Source: Impatiens glandulifera
Lineage: Eukaryota; Streptophyta; Magnoliopsida; Ericales; Balsaminaceae
Reading direction: 5' to 3'
NCBI RefSeq assembly: GCF_907164915.1
Contig: NC_061864.1
Coordinates: 6,407,389 to 6,471,388, forward strand
Length of the DNA stretch: 64,000 bases
Shown piece after piece: positions 51,791 to 63,624 of this stretch; position 1 is the first letter of the stretch; each line of letters starts with the position of its first letter. The notes beneath the pieces are model-generated. The model was not told the DNA's origin. It ran no database searches and saw only the letters and a list, made by a program, of their open reading frames with translations. Position numbers and translations under genes: made by a program.

Positions 51791-52844
51791 GAGATTTATA
51801 TAAAAGTTAACACAAAATTATGAATAAAAAATGTGGTGATCAAAGTTTACAATCATATAAATAAAAACACTTTTCAATTCATTCTCACTTAAGTTAAAGT
51901 TGAAGTTAATTTATTAGTGTAGGTTAAGAAAAATATTAATAAAAATATTTGTTAATTTGATTTTTATAAATTTTTCATATATCAATTTTTTACTCATAAA
52001 ATCATTCAATTTACTTCATTAATTAAAATATAATTAATTTATTTTTATAAAATTTAAACAGATATAATAAATTAAACAATTACAAATTTAAATAACCTAC
52101 TTTTATTTTGATCAAAATAATATTTTTTTAACTCAATAAAAATAATAAATAACTCAGCATAACTGCAAATATATACATGTATTTAATAAATATAATAAAT
52201 ATTGTTTTATTAAGTTTATATACGTTGTCCTTTTGAACAAACACTTATTTGAGGGAGACTCATGGACAATTCATGACACATCTAATGGAGTTCTCAAATA
52301 CCCATGGAGTTTTTTTTATACATTTTCTTTTACTTTAATGTACAATTTGGAATATTAAGTTCACATATTTGGTAATAAACATATAACTTTATTATTTATT
52401 TATTTAGCACAAATAGCCTTACTTGTTGGATTGGACCCATCTAGAAAACATTTATAGAACTTAAGTTAAAAGCTGAGTTTGGACAGGGACACATTTTATT
52501 AGAATATTTTATTTTTTCAAATATATGTTCTCCATGCTAATTCAGATAATATAATGTTTTTGATTATAGTCTAATTAGATGTATAATTTGAATTTATAAC
52601 ATTTTACTTTTTGTCCAAATTTAAATTAATACCAAAATACAACTTTATAAAATGTTTTAGGAGCTCGATTGATCTTATGCATGATTCGGTAAAGATGTTT
52701 TGAATAAATCATTTGGTTATTAAAATAGTTCAATATATGAGATTTATAAATCAAAATATTAAAATAATATATTTTAAATAAGTTTTTTATTAAATATTTT
52801 TTTCAATAATCTAACCTTTTATAACTCTATAATAAACAAAATTA

Positions 52845-53040
52845 TTTAAGAGAAATGATTAGGTAAGGGAATTTTGTGAATGAATTTGGTGAGGGAATGA
52901 TGTGACATAATTTTATTTGCTGAAAAAATCAAATAATTTCTCTCTTTTCTCTCACTTTTACATTTTTCAACCAATGAAGGTGATGGCACGTCATTCCCTT
53001 ACCAAATTCCCTTACTATATCACTCCTCATTATTTAAATA
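52845..53040. mobile_element. Small foldback (MITE-like) element, second copy
   Basis: The left arm contains TAAGGGAATTTTGTGAATG, then GGTGAGGGAATGATGTGACA. The right arm has GCACGTCATTCCCTTACC and AAATTCCCTTACTATATCAC. The arms are reverse complements over about 45 bases with few mismatches. It is related to the element at about 5225-5430, in the opposite orientation. Confidence 0.7.
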
Positions 53041-54897
53041 ACTCAAACATACTTTATAAAAAAAAAATTATTTAAATACTGTATTGGTTTTTTTATGAAT
53101 TATTCAAAAACAAATTATTTATTTATTATTAAAAAGATGAATTGTTAAAAGATAAAATATTTAAATTTTAAATTATATATATATAAATTAAAAATATTAA
53201 TATTTTAATTAATAAATTAAATGATTTAATATATGTAAATGAAAGAAATAATTAAAAATAATAATATAAATAAATAAATAAATAAACCAATATCAATATT
53301 TAAGTAGATGGAACTTTAGCAATTTAAATACGACTCGAAAAACTATGCAAAATTTTATATTATTTGGGTAATCAATCAATCTAAGAAAAATACCCCCAAA
53401 CAAGTCCTAAGGGTACTGAAAGTAGTCCGAAATTGATCACATGTAAAGCTGAATACCGTAGTGTAGTAATGTTGTAATGAGCTAGATTGACGGTGGAGAT
53501 GTGTTTATTTTTGTCAGGTAGTAAATGTCGGGTATAATAATGTTTGCTCTTTAGTTATTTTTTAATCTATAATTATATTTAAATATTTAAGTTAATTTGG
53601 TAAAACAATTTCAACAATTGTTTTTAAAATTACATCAAACAAGTTAACATTAGCAACAAACTTATTTTTTTTTTTTACAAATATCATTTATCAAACATTA
53701 ATAAAAAAAAGTTTCCAAAAGATAAAAAAATATATACAAAATAATAACTAGTTATTACTGAGCGCTATAAATGGCTGTGATATAGAAATCATAGGGACAG
53801 TAGTGAGTGATGTGTTAGGCGTGCACGCTTAGATAAATCTTTATCTTCTTTTTTACTTGTACGCCAAAACTAATATCTTCAGAATTTAACCTATTATAGA
53901 CTACATAATTTCACTCTCAAATTCATATATATCATGATTAATAATTTTTTTTATATATATAAGATATTTGAGAGTGAACTGTATATATAGAAATTAACAT
54001 TACATTTCACAAATATGATTTTTTCGATGAAAACTTAGCAAACACAACTTTGCCACCCATTTGTGCTTGGCTAGAAAAAAACTTGGGTTTTCGAGGCTTG
54101 TGGGGTTATTGTTGGGACTAATAGCCTAATCATTCTTGAGTCAAAAACTGTGTATTTATGAAGAAATATATGCAGGTGAGTATATATGATTCAAACCAAT
54201 TGAATGCCCATTTTACACACTCATGTATGTGAGTGGAGGATTATAGTAAAAACATGATATTTTGGTCCAAAGTTGGTTGAGATTGAATGTTTAATAAAAT
54301 CCCAAGTAGCACAAGGACGATAGAGAAGGCTAGGTAGTAGGCTAGACTTGTAAATCCCAGTTGATGATGCAATGTCCAGCTATACCAAAGTTATGATGAT
54401 GTATATTGAATCAGAAAATAACATAAAAGATTGATCGAGATTTGATGACGAAACATAGAAGAGGAAATGAGATTGAGACGTTACCCTCATTTGCATTACA
54501 AGTTACAATAATTAAATAAAAAGAAGAAGATTCAACTTCTCAGTCTTCTTCTTCTCCGAATAACAACTGGCTGACAGGAGGAGTACTGAAGTGGATTCCT
54601 TTATTTATTTACAGTAGTCCTTTCCCCTCACCCTTTTCTTGTGAAAGTTTTAACTTCTTCGGCAGAAAGAGAAAGATTCTTTCATGGATGGTTATACTTT
54701 TGTCTTTCAGCCAATTTCAATGATTCCTTTTCTGCCTCCCACCCCCTTTCCTTCCGATATTATCATTATTGGCTCTCATAGAAACGTGACAAAACTTCTT
54801 TCAGATGTATAATGAATGATACAATACAATGAATAATCAAAATACAAGTAGTACCATTTCTCAACTTTGATCATCTTCAAAGCCCACAAATATCAAC

Positions 54898-56241
54898 TCA
54901 ATCATCTTCATCCTCATAACAACCGCTATCCTCCTCCTCATCATCATCAGTGTTATTATTATTATTATTATACACTGTTTTTCTCACATCACAACCATGA
55001 TGCTGCTGCTTATTATTATAATAACTATAACCAAGTGGGCTTTCCATGTTAGCTCTCTTATGACCCATTAAGATCAACTCAGCAAGCTTTCTCCTTGCTA
55101 AATACAAACCATTCGGTTGTATCAACTCTCCTTTCCTATAAGCCTCCCTCAAGAACACAGTATGAAGTTTCCCACGATTACCCCTAGTAGATATGTAAAA
55201 TATCCCCTGGTGCTGAAGGAGGAAATCTTTCAGCTTCTTTGGCAAATACATCACCGATCGAAAATGAGCAATTCTCTCCATGGTTATCTTCTTCTCCACC
55301 GTAAGTGACAACAGCTCGTGAATTGTACCGATCGCCCTCTTCTCCATCCTCTTCTGGGCTTCTAATGATCTCAAATCGTAACCTGATATGTCTTCGTATG
55401 GGGACCAGTAAGGAACCCTTTGCCATTTCCACATTGCGATCTTGTAATACTTTCCCAGCTTAAATCCAGGTGGGAAATTTATAATGAAGGAGAACCTAAC
55501 ATCTTCTGCTTCTATTCCCTTCTCTCTGTATTCTCTCTCCCTAACTCTCTCTATAGAACAAACAGCTAACTTTGAGTCTCTATCCACTATCTCAATGTAT
55601 TTCTCCTTTGATTCCTCAGATTCAAACAGACGAAAGAATTGTGGGTATTTCAGAATTACCGAGAATTCGAAATCATCTGGAAACCCAAAGTCCTTCCGGG
55701 CAATACGCACATCTTCAAGCAAAAGTCTGCCATTGTTGGACAGCATGAGGAGCTTTCTAAGGCGGGTAATAGCGTCGGGTACTTGAGCTAGGAGGGCTTC
55801 GTTTTCACCATCGATCTGTTGCATAGCCCTTCTGGTGAGGCGGCAATAGAGGACTCTCTGAACTGGGTGCTCGAAAATGTCGAAGACGAAGGGGAATTTA
55901 AGGATGAATTTGCCGGCTTCGAGGCGCTTGTAGCCGAAACGACTGGAGAGGGTGTCGAGGCGGGAGATGGAGAGCATGGAATTGGGTTGAGTTAGGATTA
56001 AGTCGTAGAACTTGAGGACCTTACGTATTTTCTTGTCGATCTCCATGTAGTCGTCGTAGCCATGATCTCGGATGCGTTGCTGCTTCTTGGGAATGGAAGT
56101 TGATTGAGACATTGGTCTGATTGACTCGGAGAATCCATGGCCGGTTTTGGCGAGATTTTTTGCTGTGAACAAGGAATTGAATTTGCAGATTTTGGAATTG
56201 GACTTGAGTAGTTGAGTTGAATAAGTGAAAATCACACGCAT
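54898..56241 (-). CDS. PORR-domain organelle RNA-binding protein
   Basis: A single exon of 447 residues. The N-terminal 60 residues are rich in Ser, Lys and Arg and poor in acids, a typical mitochondrial targeting stretch. The PORR (plant organelle RNA recognition, formerly DUF860) domain fills about residues 66-395, with FYDLILTQPNSMLSIS, FPFVFDIFEHP, RVPYWSPYEDISGYDLRSLE and the highly conserved FYISTRGNRGKLHTVFLREA. These proteins bind group II introns and help splice organelle transcripts (WTF1, WTF9, RPD1). The C-terminal 30 residues are odd: a run of asparagines encoded by an ATT/AAT microsatellite (about 54951-54970), followed by a strongly acidic tail. I cannot say which member of the family this is. 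Confidence 0.92.
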   Translation of the reverse strand: MRVIFTYSTQLLKSNSKICKFNSLFTAKNLAKTGHGFSESIRPMSQSTSIPKKQQRIRDHGYDDYMEIDKKIRKVLKFYDLILTQPNSMLSISRLDTLSSRFGYKRLEAGKFILKFPFVFDIFEHPVQRVLYCRLTRRAMQQIDGENEALLAQVPDAITRLRKLLMLSNNGRLLLEDVRIARKDFGFPDDFEFSVILKYPQFFRLFESEESKEKYIEIVDRDSKLAVCSIERVREREYREKGIEAEDVRFSFIINFPPGFKLGKYYKIAMWKWQRVPYWSPYEDISGYDLRSLEAQKRMEKRAIGTIHELLSLTVEKKITMERIAHFRSVMYLPKKLKDFLLQHQGIFYISTRGNRGKLHTVFLREAYRKGELIQPNGLYLARRKLAELILMGHKRANMESPLGYSYYNNKQQHHGCDVRKTVYNNNNNNTDDDEEEDSGCYEDEDD

Positions 56242-56699
56242 TTTGCTGCAATAAGTTCTTCAGGTTTAGGGTTTTGAAGTTTCACAAACTTCTCCTTTCA
56301 CGATAGAGAAGAGAGGGCTTTCGGGTATGCAGTTTATTGGGCCCTGGATACGTTGTCTAAAGCCCATTTCTGAAAACAGACTTTTTTAATCCAACTATTG
56401 CTTGAAAAAATTACAGGCCAGAATGTGTACTTAATTTAGAAATAAAACATGTCATTGAGTGGGAGGATGTGTGTTTTGCTTAAATGAATTCACTCACTCA
56501 AATGATTTGTTTTGTTTTAAACCTTTATTTATTTTACCTATATTTTGATTGTGGGTGCAAAATATTATAAGTTTGAATTTACAAACACAAACTAAAATGG
56601 ATATGTGAAAAAGTTATTGATATTTTTAGTATATTGAAAATTCCCGTACCATGAAATATCAAATTTTTTTTTTTTTGGTATACCGAAAAAATCAATAAG

Positions 56700-57420
56700 A
56701 TATTATATCAACTAGCATTTAGCCCATGAAAAATACGGATAACATTTTTTATTTTATTTTTAACCGTTTTAAGTTTAAATGTGGGTCAACCCACAATCCG
56801 ACCGAAGTATCAATTTACTCAACATCATTATATATTAGTTAGTTAAAAAGTTCAACTTATATTAATATTAAAACGTCTTGCGTTTATCAAATTTGGTGTT
56901 GAATTTAAAATATAAAGTCTTTGTAGCCTATTTGGTTAAAGAGTTGTACTTGTTTTTGTTAGGTTGCAAGTTCGAAACTTACCTCTAGCATTTTTAATTT
57001 TATTTTTAACCGTTTTAAATTTAACAGGTCAACCCACAATTCGACCCAAGTATCCAAATTAACCACAACTCTAGACCCGGTAATCCGGACATTTTAAAAA
57101 TTAAGCATCATTATATATATATAGATTAGTTAGTTAAAAAGTTGAACTTATATTAATATTAAAACGTCCCGCGTTTATCAAATTTGGTGTTGAATTTAAA
57201 ATATAAAGTTTTTGTAGCCTAGTTGGTTAAAGAGCTGTACTTGTTTTGTTAGGTTGCAAGTTCGAAACATACCTCTAGCATTTTTAATTTTATTTTTAAC
57301 CGTTTTAAATTTAAAAACGGGTCAACCTACAATCCGACCCAAGTATCCAAATTAACCACAACTCACGACCTAGCAATCCGAACACATTAAAAATTAAGCA
57401 TCATTATATATATATAAATA
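56700..57420. repeat. Tandem repeat of about 290 bases with tRNA-like boxes
   Basis: Two full units and a partial third run in direct orientation. TAACCGTTTTAA recurs at about 56761, 57007 and 57298. Between them are GGTCAACCCACAAT, TTAGTTAGTTAAAAAGTT and GCGTTTATCAAATTTGGTGT. Each full unit contains a stretch like a worn tRNA gene, TAGCCTAGTTGGTTAAAGAG (A-box-like) and, some 30 bases later, GGTTGCAAGTTCGAAAC (B-box-like), at about 56932-56980 and 57218-57270. This suggests a SINE-derived sequence amplified in tandem. The first unit lacks about 45 bases found in the second. Confidence 0.75.
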
Positions 57421-58388
57421 TCGAAATTATATATGTTTAAAATTTCAATATATACCGAAATAATATTTATAAATTAATAAATATTTAATACTTATAAGTA
57501 AATAAATAATGTCGGATGAAACTATAAATAACTAAGTCAATTTTTATTTTTCAGAATTAAATTATCTAATATTAATAAAAAAAATTATTTATTCGAACAA
57601 ATTTGACAACTTTTAAGGTATTTTATCTTTTCTCTCTAATCTCACTATATCCGTTTTTCTCTAAATAGATTTAAGATACCAAAATCTTGGTATACCATAA
57701 ATTTTCGGCATGTTACTATGAACCAAGATACCAATGTGGTATAAATATAATTTTTTATATACCGAAAAATTAGATACAATATACTATATAAATAGAAATT
57801 TTTGGTATTGTATAGACCCACCGTAATCATACATCCTTCTCTTTGAATCTAAAAACATAAACCAATCTGCTGTTACCAATAATAAATGAACTATTCATAT
57901 GATTGAGAATAAAAAATATTTAATAAGAGAAAAAAACTATCAAAATTGATTGTCTCGGACTTTCCAAAGCCTAGTCTTTCTCTCAAGAATAATTTTGAAC
58001 ATATTGAAACTTTGAGACAATTCATGTAGACAGGAAAAACATGTTGCAAAGGTAATAAATGAAAGAAAACCTAACATGCATGCAATTTAGGTAATGAAAA
58101 GAAAACATAAACATATATGCATGCATGATGCATGCAATTTGATAATTAAAAAGATCACATTTCTTCCATCTCTAATAATAACTCCCATTACATGAGCAAA
58201 AATAGTCTGTCAGAAGATCAGTTAACCAAGTTTTGTCTAACCGAGTCAATACCCGAACCACCATCAGCAGGGATTCCTTTCACCGGGTTGGGTTCGTTCT
58301 TGACTCAATCAAAGTAAAGACCCACAAAAATAAACCAAAAATAAATTGAAACCCAATAGCATAAAATTTAAATGCATAGCAATATTTG
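57421..58388. other. Intergenic AT-rich DNA and 3' region of the HD-ZIP gene
   Basis: No gene is seen. A TGCATGCATGATGCATGCAA palindrome-rich stretch occurs near 58078-58138. The last 200 bases are probably the 3' UTR of the HD-ZIP gene. Confidence 0.45.
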
Positions 58389-61300
58389 CTAGGCGCAACC
58401 AAGAGCAGATTTGATTCTCTGAATCCTGCGAAACATAAGGCTGTTAACTGTTTCAACCGACTCCACGGTAAGCTTAGCATTGGCAGGGCTATTCACAAGT
58501 ATTTGGAATCCAACCGTCATCAAACACGATACTTCTTTGCCATCATTTGGAATTATTGCAAACCCTGAAGGTAAAATTGCCACAGAACCCGATTCCCCAC
58601 CATCCATCACCATCTGCATCGCCTGTACGTCAACAGCTGCGTACGCTATCACCGAGCCCGAACCATCCGTTTGAGTCTCTTGCAGTATAACCATCGCATT
58701 CTGATTCGACGAATTAGGCACCTAACACAACAGACAACCAATCAGGAATAAGACAAGTAAAATTCACGAGATTTTAAGAAGTAAGGACCTACAGTTGAGC
58801 GGAGAAGAGAAACACAGTTGAGGCCATCGTTATTCTTGTTGACTCGAGCCATCTCTTGCATAGGCCTGTCGTAAGCTAACTCATCCCACTCGCTTCTCAA
58901 CTGTTCACTTCTCAAGAATTCAAAGAGACATTGATGGGAGACAGACATCCACACCGAAGTTGTGGCACTCAATACCACACCGGATGGTTCCCCGGGATTG
59001 TGGGTGCTGTTATTGCGTATGGTGAGCCTCGATTCCTCGCCCATGTTGCTGACCTGGACTAACTGCCATGGGTGCACGGTCGAACACACTCCAAAACAGA
59101 AGCTTCGTGTCATTCTATGCGCTAAATTAATCATGCTTCTCTTGCCAGACGGAGTAATAATTACATTCCCTGCCCCCACCACCAAAATGAAACAAATTAG
59201 GCCATGATCGATCTTGGTTAATGTCTTTTTAACCAAATAAGACAATTTTTTTGAAAAATCCTACTCATTATCCAAGTTATCACCTATTCTTCTCCATCCA
59301 TGGATGTCATTAGTATCAATATTCGGTTTGGTTTAGGTTATTAGATTAATCTCAAATAAGTCAATATCTCATCATTAACCACATCATTCAATCCATCGAC
59401 TTAATTACCAAAATACCCTCTATTTCTTTTTTCTTAAAATGTTTTTACCTAATTTTCAATAATCTACATCAAACGAGACTATTTTAAAATAACCCAAGAT
59501 TAAATAAGTACCAGGGTGATGATGATCTTCAGTAGAGATGGGAGGAGAAGACGTTAGAATCTCGAGGCATTGGCATTGTCTTTGAAGGGAGGCGAGCCAC
59601 CTTTCAGCACCAAAACAAGAAGCAGAGCTGGAACCAAGTAAAGGATGAAGAATTCCATTCTCTTCGTATTCCAGATGCTCCACCCACGTAACCTGCGTAA
59701 ATTGCACCATTGGGAAACAATAATAAAAAAAATGACAAATTGGATAATTCTATTATAAAATGCAAGTAAAATAAGATAAAGCATAAGTTGGGAAGCCAAA
59801 TAATTAAAGTCAAACCAGGAGAAAAGATGGAACACTTAAATTCAATTATAAAACAGCTGCATTCTTAAAAGCTAGTTTCCATGGATTTGTTTATGACTCC
59901 ACCATTCGAGGAGTAAGAGAGAAGAAGATATGGAGAATTATTTAATACCTAAGAGAGTGTGAGCATTGAGAAATGACTATCAGAAATCAGAATAGAAGCA
60001 TCTTGACACAATCAACGATAAAAACTCAGTAACCATATAATATTCAATTCAAGATAAGTTTGGTGCATGGAAGTAATGCAACAATAATATTCAATTCATT
60101 TAAGCATTTCTTATCCCTAAGATCAGATTCTTTTTGGCCATATTCTTAGGGATCAATGAAGGGTCTTTTTACCATAACCTCTTATCTTATCATAAATCAA
60201 ATCTTCAACTAAAATACTAAAATACCCTTCATGTTAAACATTTATTTCTTTTTCAAATGATCAAATCCTTGTTTGAAGAAGGGTAATTTCCCATCATCAA
60301 TCAATTCACCCAATCAAAAAACAATTATGATTTATTTTTTATAATCCTACGCTAAAACAAGCTCTTAATCAATTACTTACCTTAGAGCAACCATTAGCCA
60401 AATCTTGCACAACACAACCAGAAGGAAGCCTCGTGCAATTGAAAAAGGCATTGGATTCCGAAACCTCGTGGGAACCATCCACAGACACGTCGACAACTCC
60501 CCACACCCCTTCTGCAAGCTGTCTGCAATACCGTAGAAACTTCACTGGGCGAACAGGGATTAAAGGTGACAGCCCTTGGAGCTCAGCGTACATCTACAAT
60601 GAAATAGCTCTCAATCTATTAGAGTTAAATTAACACAAAAATTATAAGAACAAGAAGAAAAGATTACCATTTGCAAGGCTCCATCTATGGTGCAGGTACT
60701 ATTGCCTCTTTGAATCATGTCTATAATGGTAGTTTTACCAATTATACATGGAAACATATCTACCCATTGATTCTATATGGACAATGACAGAAGTTTAAAT
60801 TAAATTTATTACATAAACCATCCAAATCAAATGTTTTCTTCCGAAAACTTACCCCATCCATCAAGGTCTCCGCAATCGACAGGCTGCTGGCGACAACCGT
60901 GCCAGATGTTCGCGTGGCATTGGTCGTATATCCTTCCGGTTTGATTCTTAAACAAGGAGGACCCATCTGGCATACTCTTCTAGATTAAGAGTTTCAATTC
61001 CTCGGTTTCCACTGCGAATCCATACAGGATCATCTACTTGAACTAATTTCACCAATTCCTCCATAGATTTCTCTGCAAGCTCTAGAAAGATTGATTTTCC
61101 AAATGGGTTATGGGTAGGCGGAGTAGCTGGATGGAAAGGCATAAGAGGAGCCGATATCTCTTTGGTGTCTAATGAGGTGCTGCTTATTATTAACCCATTG
61201 GACACATCGAAAGGAGCAAGAGAAGGGCCAACCAAAGATGAAACTGGCCTACCAAGAAATCTCTCTGCTAGAGCAGACATTCGGTTTATTTCATCTCTTA

Positions 61301-62225
61301 AACGTGAATTTTCAATTCTTAGATGTTGTTCTTCTACGGAGAGGTCACCAAGAATCGCTGGTCCTCCACAGTTGGTGCAGGCCGGGCTCCTTAGGACTTC
61401 TTTCATTCTTAAGTTTTCTAATAGAAGCTCCTCGTTCTGTCGTCTAAGGAGACTGTTTTCATGACGTTCAACTTGGGTCTGTTTGTTTGTTATTCGATTC
61501 AAAACATAAATCAGACAAAGTCTCTAATTTATAAGAACAAATCATAAATCACAAACCTTTAGTTGGGTGCGCCGATTTTGAAACCAAAACTTGACCTGTC
61601 TGCTGTCCAATGATAATCTCCTACCCAATTCCAACCTGTCTTTCTCTTCAGGATGTTGATTCACCTTGAAGAAACTATTGAAAAACAAAAAGGGTTTATC
61701 ATATTCATTACCTTTCAGCCTTTTAAAGTTTCAAGGAGAGAAAGAGATAAGGAGAGTTTTTTACGATTCAAGTTCTTGAATTTGGTGAGGGGTGTGTCTG
61801 TTGTATTTCTTCTTCTTCTTAGAGGTTTTGTCGCCTGCAAATTCCTGATCATCATCACCTGAAGCGGCATCTTGATTATCATATTCAGCTTCGCGCATCC
61901 TACTTCTTAAACGAGTAGGTTCAAACCCTTCACCCATAAGAGCCATCATTCTTTGACCTTCCATTCTAGGGTTCTGCAAAAAAAAGTAAAATGATTAAAA
62001 TCAATCTGAATAAATCAGGCAAACAAAACAGTGACAAAAGAGGTCAGAGACGATGGGGACTACAATGGCAAGAGATAGAGATGGGGAGTTTAGAACCGGC
62101 TGAGAAATGGGTGGACTGAGAAGGGCAGGTTGCGCCATTAGAGCAGCAGTCGCCGACATATTACTGTACGGACTATTACCCATGTCCCCACCGACGCCGT
62201 CGGCAAAGATGCCGCGAAGACTCAT
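58389..62225 (-). CDS. HDG7: Class IV HD-ZIP transcription factor (HDG7-like), frameshifted in exon 4
   Basis: Nine exons from the right: 62064-62225, 61765-61973, 61557-61674, 60853-61478, 60668-60772, 60381-60593, 59512-59692, 58793-59169 and 58389-58721. The homeodomain is at about 106-163 ([14 protein letters not shown] to [14 protein letters not shown]). A zipper-loop-zipper with CTNCGGPA follows, then a START lipid-binding domain and the C-terminal region ending in [14 protein letters not shown]. All exon joins are in phase except that exon 4 is 626 bases, one short of a whole number of codons. At 60964-60968 the frame slips (EEYAR, then MGPPC in another frame), which as written gives a stop after 339 residues. 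One extra base would give 774. Class IV HD-ZIPs control epidermal genes. HDG7 is chosen for SFFK and LELGRRL in the homeodomain and for gene order. Confidence 0.9.
59320..59500. mobile_element. Family-1 MITE-like fragment in an HD-ZIP intron
   Basis: Lies within the intron between 59170 and 59511. The left end reads TATTCGGTTTGGTTTAGGTT and the body TTAATTACCAAAATACCCTC. It resembles the copies at 30.1 and 32.8 kb. Confidence 0.45.
60110..60365. mobile_element. Family-1 MITE-like fragment in an HD-ZIP intron
   Basis: Lies within the intron between 59693 and 60380. It carries ACTAAAATACTAAAATACCC, and its right end GCTAAAACAAGCTCTTA is weakly complementary to the left end. The same gene thus holds two copies of this kind of element. 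Confidence 0.45.
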
Positions 62226-63050
62226 TCTTTCCAGTAGAGAGAAAGAGAAAGAGAAAGAGATGAATGGACGAATGAAGAGATTTGTCCTTGCTAAGATTAT
62301 TATCGCTAGTTATATGAACAGAGAAACGGCACAATCGTATTCAGAAGAGGTATTTTTTGGATTTCCATTCTCGGATTGGCAAAAACAAAACAAAACATTT
62401 GTACCGAAACTGGATTAATCCTTTTCACACAAAGCAGTCTAAGAAAGAAACCAATAATAAATCGACAGCCTCCCACCAACCAAACCAAAGCAAACCAAAT
62501 CTGAAAAAGGATTCAAGAAATCCTAAATGGGTTAAACAATAAAAAGAGCAAAAGGAAATCCCAGTAGCACTATTCTGGTAGAAGAAGAAGAGAAGAAGAC
62601 GTTGATATATGACTTTTCAAGACCTTTAGAAAAGGCACATATAATACCAAATTAGAGAAAGACACCCAGTTGACTCATCCTCTCTCTCTCCCCCCCCCCA
62701 TCGCCTGACAGCTGAGATAATCTAATCCAAACCAGACCCACCTACAGTACGGATATAAGAAAGTCGCAGTAAAAAGAAGAAAGAAGAAACCTTTTTACCT
62801 GTATGAACAGTATTAGAAATGGAAATTGAAGAAATGGGTCTTTTTAATTCACATTATTCGATTCCTCCGTTGATGAAGCGTTATACAGAAATTTATAACC
62901 AGAGAAGGAGGGAAGTCTCCATGCATTCTTCTTCTTCTTTGATTATTTATTTCAATTGGGATTTGGGAAGAAGAATAGATTATTATTATTTTTATAGAAA
63001 TGAGAGAGTGAGAAGGGAGTGAATGAATGAAGATGAAGAGATGATGAAGG
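62226..63050 (-). promoter_or_regulatory. 5' leader and promoter region of the HD-ZIP gene
   Basis: CTTT/GAAA-rich tracts just upstream of the start codon (about 62238-62260), a CT/C tract at 62680-62700 and mixed-composition DNA up to about 63050 look like plant leader and core promoter sequence. A non-coding first exon is possible but cannot be fixed. No further protein-coding gene is visible to the window end. Confidence 0.4.
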
Positions 63051-63583
63051 GGAGGAGGGACCCACTCTTTTGAGCCTCTGGCGCGTGAAATATGCGTAGA
63101 TTTTTATTTTGCCATATATAACGAGTAGCTGTTTTATTTTATTCATACAACAATATGAATGTTTTCTTTTTATTTACCTTATTTACATTTTTTAATCATA
63201 ACCGTAACTGTTATTATTATTATTATTATTATTATATTTTACTTTCTATTAACGAAAAATTATCTACTTTATTAAGCACCCTACTACTATGAGAAATACT
63301 CTCCTCAAATAATACATTTCAATGTCAGATTTTTATATAAAAATTCATGTCATCGCTTGATTGGTGTTGTAAAGTTGATTTGATCGGTTGATCAATTTTA
63401 GTAATTAGAAAAAAAAAAATTAAATATATAAATATATATATATATATATAACATAAAAAAATTATAATAGATTGAGTAAATTTATTTCTAAATTATAAGA
63501 TTCTAAATAAAACTTATTAATTAATAAAATAAATAAATTGTTAGTCAAATCAAAACTAAATGGGAAATAAAAAAGCCACATAG

Positions 63584-63624
<41 letters not shown>

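Larger units (their letters stand above)
49400..54880. other. Gene-free AT-rich DNA with repeat fragments
   Basis: About 5.5 kb upstream of EMS1 without a recognisable gene. It holds a GA-rich tract next to the EMS1 start (about 49428-49444), a (TA)n run at about 51006-51043, a family-1 MITE-like stretch (about 51540-51790) and a foldback element (about 52845-53040). Open frames are short and unlike known proteins. Confidence 0.55.

Noticed and set aside
60760..60966. A separate gene starting at the ATG at 60966
   Set aside because: It is the continuation of HD-ZIP exon 4 in a shifted frame, with the correct phase at its downstream splice site.
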